Positions 4,761 to 10,291 of a DNA stretch of 10,291 nucleotides are shown here, in pieces (the first letter of the stretch is position 1; each line of letters begins with the position of its first letter). The translations under genes were made by a program, and so were the position numbers. The notes beneath the pieces are model-generated. The model did not search any database, had not been told where the DNA came from, and was given only the letters and a program-made list of their open reading frames with translations. The DNA is from Flavobacteriia bacterium (lineage in GTDB: Bacteria > Bacteroidota > Bacteroidia > Flavobacteriales > Flavobacteriaceae), in assembly GCA_003973375.1 (NCBI GenBank), contig QNYL01000194.1, positions 1 through 10,291 of the forward strand, read 5' to 3'.

Positions 4761-7673
4761 ATGTCTTTAAATCAAAAATTACAGCAATTATCAACCGAGC
4801 TAAACGGAGAATTATTTTACGATGATCTTTTAAAAAGTATTTACGCCACGGATGGTTCTGTTTACCGAATCCTGCCTAAAGCGGTATGCTATCCAAAAAA
4901 CAAAAAAGATCTGATCACCCTGATAAAATTTGCTGGAAAAGAAAAGATTACCTTAATTCCGCGTACTGCCGGAACATCGCTTGGCGGACAGGTTGTGGGC
5001 GATGGAATCATTGTTGATACTTCAAAATATTTTACAAAGATCCTCGCATTTGATGAAGCAGAAAAAACGGTTACTGTTCAACCCGGTGTAATACGTGATG
5101 AACTGAATAATTTTCTAAAACCCTATGGCTTTTTCTTTGGGCCCGACACTTCCACCACAAACCGTTGCATGATAGGTGGTATGGTAGGAAATAATTCCTC
5201 AGGCTCCACAAGCATTAAATTTGGTGTTACACGTGATAAGATCATTTCTATAAAAACCATACTTTCCGATGGTTCTGAAGTGGAATTCGGCGAACTGAGC
5301 AAAGAAGAATTCCAGCAAAAGACCCGTGGAAATACTTTAGAGAATAAAATTTATAAAACCTTATACAGTGAACTTTCTAAACCTGAAGTGCAGGTAGAAA
5401 TCGATAAGGAGTTTCCTAAAAAAGGAATTCACAGAAGAAATAACGGTTATGCGATCGATTACTTGATACATACCGAGATTTTTAGTGATTCGGATGAAAA
5501 AATCAATCTTGGAAAAGTACTTTGCGGAAGTGAAGGCACCCTTGCTTTTTCTACGGAGATCACCTTAAAGCTGGATGAAATTCCACCGGAAGAAAGTATT
5601 CTTGTGGCTGCTCATTTTAAATCGGTGAATGAAAGCATGAAAGCCGTAGTGGTGGCCATGCAGCATGATCTTTACATGTGTGAACTGATGGACAAGACCA
5701 TTCTCGACTGCACCAAAAATAACCGGGAGCAGATCAAGAACCGGTTTTTTGTTGAGGGAGATCCCGAAGCCATACTGATGCTGAAAGTATCTTCCGATGA
5801 TCCGGAAAAAACAAAGATCCTTGCAGAAGAATTGATCAAAGATCTGAAAGAACATAAATTTGGATATTCTTTCCCACAACTGATCGGGAATGATATTGAC
5901 AAAGCCATTGAATTACGAAAAGCCGGTCTGGGACTTTTAGGTAATATTGTTGGCGACAGTAAAGCGGTGGCCTGTATTGAAGATACGGCTGTTGATTACA
6001 GAGACCTTCCGGATTATATCAGTCAGTTTAGCGATATGATGAAGGAGTACGGACAGGATGCCGTTTATTACGCTCATGCCGGTGCCGGGGAGATCCATCT
6101 ACGTCCCATCCTGAACCTGAAAAAAGAAGAGGATGTAAAACTTTTCCGTTCTATCACAACCGATGTGGCGAAACTGGTAAAAAAATATAACGGATCTTTA
6201 AGTGGAGAACACGGAGACGGTATTGTAAGAGCCGAATTTATTCCTTTGATGATTGGTGAAAAGAATTACAAACTGATCAGAAAGGTAAAATATACTTTTG
6301 ACCCGGATAACATCTTTAACAAAGGTAAGATTGTTGATGCACTCCCAATGGATCAAAATTTACGTTACCAGCCTGGCAGGGTGGAACCGGAAATAGAAAC
6401 CATTCAGGATTTCTCCGACTCGATGGGAATTTTAAGAGCTGCTGAAAAATGTAATGGTTCCGGCGATTGCCGTAAACCTGTTTCGGCAGGTGGTACTATG
6501 TGTCCGAGTTATCGTGCCAGCAAAAATGAAAAAGATACCACCAGGGCCCGGGCCAATGCTTTACGCGAATTCCTGACCAATTCTGATCAGATTAATAAAT
6601 TTGATCACGAAGAGCTTAAAGAGGTTTTTGACCTCTGCCTAAGCTGTAAGGCCTGTGCCTCTGAATGTCCGAGCAATGTGGATATTGCAGCTTTAAAGGC
6701 CGAGTTCCTCTACCAATATCAGAAAGTTCATGGTATGAGTTTCCGGGCAAAGATGTTTGCCGAAAATGTAAAATGGAACAAACTGGGAAGCATCACTCCG
6801 GCCCTGACCAATGCCATTTTAAATACCCCTATGGCGAAAAGTATTTTTGGTATAGCCAAAGAGAGGAGTATCCCTAAATTAGCCAAAAGAACTTTCCTCA
6901 GCTGGTATAAAAAGAACAAAAAGAAATTTAATAATTCTGATGCCAAAAACGGAAGTATCTATCTCTTTATGGATGAATACACCAATTTTTACGATGTAAA
7001 TATTGGTATTGATGCTATGGAGCTGTTGACAGCTCTGGGGTATCACGTTATAGTTACCAAACATGAAGAAAGCGGAAGAAGTTTTATCTCCAAGGGTTTA
7101 CTGGACAAAGCCAAAGTGATAGCCGATGCCAACATCAATCATTTTAAGGATCTTGTAACTGCTGATAAACCATTGGTCGGACTCGAGCCTTCGGGAATTC
7201 TGGGCTTCAGAGATGAATTTATCCGCCTTGCTGATGACAAGGAAGCAGCAAAGGAATTGGCCAAAAACAGTTTTACCATTGAGGAATTCATTAAAAAAGA
7301 GATTGAAAAAGGCAGAATAACAGCTCAATCCTTTACCGATAAGAAAAAAGTAATCAAGGTTCACGGTCACTGTCAACAAAAATCTTTATCCGGCACATCA
7401 CATTCATTTACCATGCTTAACTTACCTACAAACTATAAGGTAACTATAATGAATACAGGCTGTTGTGGTATGGCAGGATCGTTCGGTTATGAAAAAGAAC
7501 ACTATGAGTTCAGTATGAAGGTTGGAGAAGGCAGTCTTTTCCCAAAGATCAGAAAAACAGACAGTTCAGTTAAGATTGCTGCAGCAGGAACCAGTTGTCG
7601 TCATCAGATCAAAGACGGAACACACAGAACAGCAGAACATCCGGTGAGTATTTTACGAAAAGCTTTAAAATAA
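4761..7673 (+). CDS. YdiJ-type FAD and Fe-S oxidoreductase
   Basis: Large three-part dehydrogenase of 970 residues, similar in layout to E. coli YdiJ (about 1018 residues, reported to act on D-2-hydroxyglutarate). The N-terminal half is a FAD-binding type 4 (PCMH) and FAD-linked oxidase C-terminal domain: PRTAGTSLGGQ (67-77), IGGMVGNNSSGS (138-149), GSEGTLAFSTEITL (256-269), HAGAGEIHLRP (439-449), GEHGDGIVRAEF (482-493) and FDPDNIFNKGKI (513-524). The middle is an iron-sulfur region: CNGSGDC (Cys564, Cys570), MCPSYRA (Cys581) and CLSCKACASECP (Cys626, 629, 632, 636). The C-terminus carries cysteine-rich CCG-type motifs: HGHCQQK (868-874), NTGCCGMAG (898-906) and Cys946. This makes oxidation of a D-2-hydroxy acid the likely reaction, with electrons passed through Fe-S clusters; lactate or 2-hydroxyglutarate cannot be told apart here. 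No signal or membrane segment is seen. It follows csaA by 21 nt. Confidence 0.9.
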   Translation: MSLNQKLQQLSTELNGELFYDDLLKSIYATDGSVYRILPKAVCYPKNKKDLITLIKFAGKEKITLIPRTAGTSLGGQVVGDGIIVDTSKYFTKILAFDEAEKTVTVQPGVIRDELNNFLKPYGFFFGPDTSTTNRCMIGGMVGNNSSGSTSIKFGVTRDKIISIKTILSDGSEVEFGELSKEEFQQKTRGNTLENKIYKTLYSELSKPEVQVEIDKEFPKKGIHRRNNGYAIDYLIHTEIFSDSDEKINLGKVLCGSEGTLAFSTEITLKLDEIPPEESILVAAHFKSVNESMKAVVVAMQHDLYMCELMDKTILDCTKNNREQIKNRFFVEGDPEAILMLKVSSDDPEKTKILAEELIKDLKEHKFGYSFPQLIGNDIDKAIELRKAGLGLLGNIVGDSKAVACIEDTAVDYRDLPDYISQFSDMMKEYGQDAVYYAHAGAGEIHLRPILNLKKEEDVKLFRSITTDVAKLVKKYNGSLSGEHGDGIVRAEFIPLMIGEKNYKLIRKVKYTFDPDNIFNKGKIVDALPMDQNLRYQPGRVEPEIETIQDFSDSMGILRAAEKCNGSGDCRKPVSAGGTMCPSYRASKNEKDTTRARANALREFLTNSDQINKFDHEELKEVFDLCLSCKACASECPSNVDIAALKAEFLYQYQKVHGMSFRAKMFAENVKWNKLGSITPALTNAILNTPMAKSIFGIAKERSIPKLAKRTFLSWYKKNKKKFNNSDAKNGSIYLFMDEYTNFYDVNIGIDAMELLTALGYHVIVTKHEESGRSFISKGLLDKAKVIADANINHFKDLVTADKPLVGLEPSGILGFRDEFIRLADDKEAAKELAKNSFTIEEFIKKEIEKGRITAQSFTDKKKVIKVHGHCQQKSLSGTSHSFTMLNLPTNYKVTIMNTGCCGMAGSFGYEKEHYEFSMKVGEGSLFPKIRKTDSSVKIAAAGTSCRHQIKDGTHRTAEHPVSILRKALK

Positions 7674-7700
7674 AAATTATATTTTCTCGTTATCATTCAG

Positions 7701-7708
7701 TAGTTTTG
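7701..7708 (+). promoter_or_regulatory. Promoter -7 element for the coiled-coil gene
   Basis: TAGTTTTG is an exact match to TAnnTTTG, 28 nt beyond the YdiJ-like gene. No clear TTG is present at -33. The predicted transcript would start near 7713 and carry a leader of about 95 nt before the ATG at 7810. Confidence 0.5.
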
Positions 7709-7745
7709 CAAAAGAAAACAGCTTAATAAATTTCGACAACTTTTC

Positions 7746-7769
7746 AGTTAAATTAAAATATATTTAACT
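7746..7769 (+). terminator. AT-rich inverted repeat followed by a T-run
   Basis: AGTTAAAT (7746-7753) and ATTTAACT (7762-7769) form a perfect 8-bp inverted repeat around an 8-nt loop. The second arm runs directly into a T-rich stretch (7768-7785). With only one G-C pair the stem is weak. It could end transcription from the YdiJ-like gene, or act in the leader of the coiled-coil gene, since it lies downstream of that gene's predicted promoter. Chance in AT-rich DNA is a real alternative. Confidence 0.3.
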
Positions 7770-7809
7770 TTTTTATTATTTTTAATCTTTTAACAATAAC
7801 AAACCTAAA

Positions 7810-8439
7810 ATGAAATTTTTCAAAAAGCTTCTATTCGTATTATTTCTTGGTATTTTTGCTTCCGGAATTGCACAAACTAAGAAAAGAAAACCTATTAAAG
7901 GATCGTTGAACAGCGGTACCATTGAAAGCCAGTTCGATTATCTCTATAGAAAATCTTACACCTATAAATCGGTTAAATCAGTTAAAATTGCAGATATTCT
8001 TAAAATAAAAGGCAATGTACTTGATTCACTACAATCTGCATATAAAAAAATAAACGAAACCAATTCTACAATTGAAAGCCAAAAAAAGGAGATCAATTCG
8101 TTAAAAGAGAATCTGAAGAATACCAACGACAAGCTAATAGACATTACCAAAGAAAAGGACAGCATGAGTCTTTTAGGTATTCAAATGAGCAAAGTAAGCT
8201 ATAATACTTTAATGTGGTCATTGATCTTCGGTCTACTTGCCTTCCTGTTATTTTTTATTTTCCGCTTCAAAAGCAGCAATATACTTACCAAACAGGCACA
8301 GAAATTACTCAATGAAACCGAAGAAGAATTTGAGAACTATAAACGTGTAGCCATAGAAAGAGAACAAAAGGTTAGACGTGAACTTCAGGATGAGATCAAC
8401 AAGCATAAATACGGAAAAAAAGAAAGCAAAAAGAAATAA
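7810..8439 (+). CDS. Signal-peptide, coiled-coil, single-pass membrane protein
   Basis: A 209-residue protein of unknown function. Residues 1-22 look like a signal peptide (MKFFKK, hydrophobic core, ASGIAQ). A short conserved-looking segment GTIESQFDYLYRKS (36-49) follows, then a Lys/Glu/Asn-rich heptad-like helix (about 72-118), one membrane helix (about 132-152) ended by RFK, and a second charged coiled-coil-like helix (about 160-200) with a lysine-rich tail. The positive charges after the helix suggest that the N-terminal coil is periplasmic and the C-terminal coil cytoplasmic. I recall that homologues in Flavobacteriia are sometimes labelled tRNA (guanine-N1)-methyltransferase; nothing here supports that, as there is no SAM-binding or SPOUT-like domain. 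It is convergent with the DUF1460 gene, 63 nt apart, with no obvious terminator between them. Confidence 0.7.
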   Translation: MKFFKKLLFVLFLGIFASGIAQTKKRKPIKGSLNSGTIESQFDYLYRKSYTYKSVKSVKIADILKIKGNVLDSLQSAYKKINETNSTIESQKKEINSLKENLKNTNDKLIDITKEKDSMSLLGIQMSKVSYNTLMWSLIFGLLAFLLFFIFRFKSSNILTKQAQKLLNETEEEFENYKRVAIEREQKVRRELQDEINKHKYGKKESKKK

Positions 8440-8502
8440 AGGACTTATAACAGCCTCTTTTTTACTGATCATTATTGGGCCAAAATATTCAGATAAATAA
8501 GA

Positions 8503-9387
8503 CTACTGCTTTAGATCCTTTATTTTCCAAGGTAGAATGATTTCATTTTTTTTATTCAAATTTTCCTTAACCCTGATTACCGATAAACCCATATATTTAT
8601 CTGATTTATGCTTTTGTTTGTATTGAATCCATTGATCTATATCCGTATCAATAACTTTCATAACACTGCTGGTTGCCTCACGAATAAGCTTTTTGCCATG
8701 ATCATTCATCACCATAAGCATATGAGCCGCAAAAATATCATCGGCATTTTTAAGCAGCAAAACCAGAATGTCGCCTGTCTTTAAATTACCCGTAATTTTA
8801 CCAAAATCGGCCAGGGGTATATAATCCACCTTCATGGTGCGGTCTTCCTTTACATAATCAAGGTATTTTATACCCTTTGATTTAAAAAATTTCTTATGAG
8901 AAATCGTTCTGGTAACAGCAGACACATATTCTTTTCCCACTTCGGCCGAAACATCCTCTAAAAGCCAGTTGTTCTCAGGCAACCAGTCTGCCATGGTATA
9001 ATGATTTCGTGTTTTGATTCCAATGATACCGTCCTTATATCTGATCATTTGTAAATTGTCAAAAAAATTATCCCAGTTATCAGAAATTGACATAGCAAGC
9101 ACATGCTCACAGTAGGCCATACAGTTTATTCCCTGAAAATTTACCAGGGGCCAGGGTTCATAAATTGAATATTTTCCATCTCCAACACATTTCAGGTCGT
9201 ATTTCATACCCATAAACATTTTGGAATAAAGGTTCATTCTTTCTGTAATGCTCAAATTCTTATGGCTTACCGAACGCAATAATGTATCTATTTGTGAATA
9301 AGACATCTTACTGATCTCGCTCTTTTGCTGAGAAAATGCAATAACACTTATTAAACTTAATACCAGAGTAAAAATACCTTTTCGCAT
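8503..9387 (-). CDS. DUF1460 secreted amidase-like protein
   Basis: A 294-residue protein with a signal peptide (1-20, ending AFSQ), so probably periplasmic. It matches the DUF1460 (N-acetylmuramoyl-L-alanine amidase-like, NlpC/P60-related) family by its pattern: a Cys-containing helix start INCMAYCEHVLAMS (87-100), RNHYTMADWLPEN (127-139), a TGDILVLL strand (204-211) and a His in FAAHMLMVM (His222). Cys89 and His222 are the likely catalytic pair by family analogy; a second cysteine, Cys93, sits one helical turn after Cys89. These enzymes are thought to cut peptidoglycan or muropeptides, which is inference for this one. The segment after the catalytic His reads KLIREATSS, where I expect a more His-Ala-Ser-like motif. 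It lies 161 nt downstream of the WbqC-like gene on the same strand; I found no TAnnTTTG promoter in that gap. Confidence 0.8.
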   Translation of the reverse strand: MRKGIFTLVLSLISVIAFSQQKSEISKMSYSQIDTLLRSVSHKNLSITERMNLYSKMFMGMKYDLKCVGDGKYSIYEPWPLVNFQGINCMAYCEHVLAMSISDNWDNFFDNLQMIRYKDGIIGIKTRNHYTMADWLPENNWLLEDVSAEVGKEYVSAVTRTISHKKFFKSKGIKYLDYVKEDRTMKVDYIPLADFGKITGNLKTGDILVLLLKNADDIFAAHMLMVMNDHGKKLIREATSSVMKVIDTDIDQWIQYKQKHKSDKYMGLSVIRVKENLNKKNEIILPWKIKDLKQ

Positions 9388-9548
9388 GTTGTTTATTTTT
9401 TATTTTAGGATTATAAATTTAAGTCTTTTTCTCAAAACCGGACTCAAAAAAGCAACTGTATTAACCCGAAAAATTCACCGCTAAGCTATTTTTTTTGTGC
9501 CAATTTACTTGATATCAATATTTTATGATGAAAATTTTTAAATTTATT
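9388..9548. other. Intergenic region between WbqC-like and DUF1460 genes
   Basis: This 161-nt AT-rich gap should hold the 3' end of the WbqC-like transcript and the control region of the DUF1460 gene. It contains a 10-bp perfect palindrome TTGATATCAA (9509-9518) and two CTCAAAA copies (9431-9437 and 9443-9449), which are the reverse complement of the TTTTGAG unit of the ddl-coaD heptamer array but are not arranged in tandem. No clear -7 element or hairpin terminator is visible. Confidence 0.4.
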
Positions 9549-10187
9549 TTAGCACAAATTTGGGCTATTGTTTAAATTTTGAGTAAGCAGATAGCCTAAA
9601 GCATTGGTTCCTTCATTAAAAAGCAGATCGAGGATACTTAAATTAGAAATAAAGCCATGTTTTCCCATAAATACCTGCTGATATTTTTTTAAATCATAAG
9701 TAGTTCCGGTTTTGGCATTTACCAAAGACCTGTAATCCTGATCTTCAGGATATTCAGCGATATAAGTTTCTGTAAAACTCTTTTTAATCTCCAGATCAAG
9801 CAGTTCTGAGATCACCTGATCTGTTTCCAGATTAAGATCAATTAAAAATTTGAATTTTTTCTTAAAAACAGGAATCAGGTCATCCTCATAATATTCAAAG
9901 AACGGTGACGACCTGTATGCGGTCTGAATTGATTTTAAATGCTGAACCTGCCATGGAAAGCTGTTATCTATCCGGATATCCCTTGTCTTTGGATGTCCTG
10001 AATTACGTTTATGCAGAACGGGCACCGTAAGGATCTGTTTTCCGTTAGCACCGTAAATATAACAGCGGTTGCGATAAGTTTGCTTTTGGTAATGATCTTC
10101 CTTCTCAAAGATCACCTCATCAGAATTTACCATAGCAACATACTGAATTACAGGCGAAAAATAAGTAGGATGAACAATCAGACTCAA
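9549..10187 (-). CDS. WbqC-like family protein, TTG start
   Basis: A 212-residue protein of the WbqC-like family, found near O-antigen or other glycan genes in some bacteria but widespread next to lepB in Bacteroidota; its biochemical role is not established to my knowledge. Recognisable features are the N-terminal HPTYFSPVIQY (6-16), EKEDHYQKQTYRNRC (28-42), the ILTVPV strand (52-57), and the TAYRSSPFFEYYEDD segment (89-103). The start is TTG at 10187: the frame has no ATG before the conserved HPTYF motif, and the stop that closes the frame upstream is the lepB stop codon itself. No signal peptide is present, so it is probably cytoplasmic. It starts 15 nt after lepB, so the two are probably cotranscribed. 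Confidence 0.87.
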   Translation of the reverse strand: MSLIVHPTYFSPVIQYVAMVNSDEVIFEKEDHYQKQTYRNRCYIYGANGKQILTVPVLHKRNSGHPKTRDIRIDNSFPWQVQHLKSIQTAYRSSPFFEYYEDDLIPVFKKKFKFLIDLNLETDQVISELLDLEIKKSFTETYIAEYPEDQDYRSLVNAKTGTTYDLKKYQQVFMGKHGFISNLSILDLLFNEGTNALGYLLTQNLNNSPNLC

Positions 10188-10202
10188 AACGTATCGCTGC
10201 TT

Positions 10203-10291
10203 TTATTCTTCAGATCTTTTTTTCTTCCGGTAAAAACTGTATCCCCATAAGGCTGCCATTGCTCCCAGGAACCAGTACAGATAGGAAACAG
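10203..10291 (-). CDS. lepB: Signal peptidase I, C-terminal end (partial)
   Basis: Only the last 28 codons lie in the window; the gene continues past the right edge. They read VSYLYW..., a single hydrophobic helix of about 17 residues (LYWFLG...WGY), then the basic tail FYRKKKRSEE and TAA. Flavobacterial signal peptidase I proteins, as I recall them, end with a PVSYF-type sequence, a C-terminal membrane helix and a lysine-rich tail, and lepB is a common neighbour of WbqC-like genes in this group. The other two frames of this stretch lack such a pattern. The call depends on that short match and on context, since the catalytic Ser and Lys lie outside the window. Confidence 0.6.
   Translation of the reverse strand, partial: VSYLYWFLGAMAALWGYSFYRKKKRSEE

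Noticed and set aside
6665..6877. Cysteine-rich 70-residue + frame inside the YdiJ-like gene
   Set aside because: The cysteines come from the out-of-frame reading of the Fe-S motif region; the main frame carries the conserved sequence.
7921..8081. ATTGAAAGCCA repeated at 7921 and 8071 inside the coiled-coil gene
   Set aside because: Both encode IESQ in a low-complexity Glu/Lys/Ser-rich protein; there is no wider similarity around the two copies.
8440..8502. Terminator between the convergent coiled-coil and DUF1460 genes (TTGGGCCAA core)
   Set aside because: The arms TTGG and CCAA are separated by a single base, so no hairpin can form, and no T-run follows in place.
9484..9505. Sigma-54 type promoter (TGGCAC on the - strand) before the DUF1460 gene
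   Set aside because: The following GC is 15 nt from the GG rather than the required 12, and no TTGC follows.
10011..10250. + strand frame across the WbqC-like start and the lepB end
   Set aside because: It is the complement of two - strand genes with recognisable motifs.

Overview
This window looks like chromosomal DNA of a flavobacterium (Bacteroidota, class Flavobacteriia). The DNA is AT-rich, starts rarely have a Shine-Dalgarno sequence, and several promoters show the TAnnTTTG -7 element typical of this phylum. Predicted exported proteins end their signal peptides in short Gln-terminated motifs such as GQ, AQ and SQ. The gene families present (DUF1460, WbqC-like, a LepB with a C-terminal membrane helix, a long secreted M14 peptidase next to ddl and coaD) are also usual there. 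I cannot name the genus.

Layout. Positions 1-289 hold no intact gene, only the relic of a short secreted-protein reading frame (121-252) and a promoter element for ddl. Next on the + strand come ddl (D-Ala-D-Ala ligase), coaD (CoA biosynthesis) and a secreted M14-family zinc carboxypeptidase, the last two 17 nt apart. A thioredoxin-fold AhpC/TSA-like protein lies on the - strand (3719-4276), convergent with the peptidase. Divergent from it is a + strand pair: a CsaA-like tRNA-binding-domain protein and a large YdiJ-type FAD/Fe-S oxidoreductase (21 nt apart). A signal-peptide/coiled-coil/membrane protein follows at 7810-8439. The right end is on the - strand: lepB (only its 3' end is in the window), a WbqC-like protein, then a DUF1460 secreted amidase-like protein.

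How the genes fit together. Most are housekeeping: peptidoglycan precursor synthesis (ddl), cofactor synthesis (coaD), protein export (lepB), envelope or periplasmic hydrolases (M14, DUF1460), redox enzymes (AhpC/TSA-like, YdiJ-like) and an RNA-binding chaperone-like protein (CsaA). No mobile element, CRISPR array, tRNA, rRNA or defence system is visible.

The most unusual signal is intergenic. Between ddl and coaD, 13 tandem 7-nt units begin directly after the ddl stop codon and pass without a spacer into 8 tandem 8-nt units (YATTNNNN). A second 8-nt array of the same class lies between the M14 gene and the AhpC/TSA-like gene in reverse orientation, so it starts 3 nt after the stop codon of the - strand gene. 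In both places the YATT strand is the sense strand of the gene whose stop codon precedes the array. Position within the unit is strictly kept while about half the bases vary. The arrays are neither coding nor palindromic, and I know of no described function.
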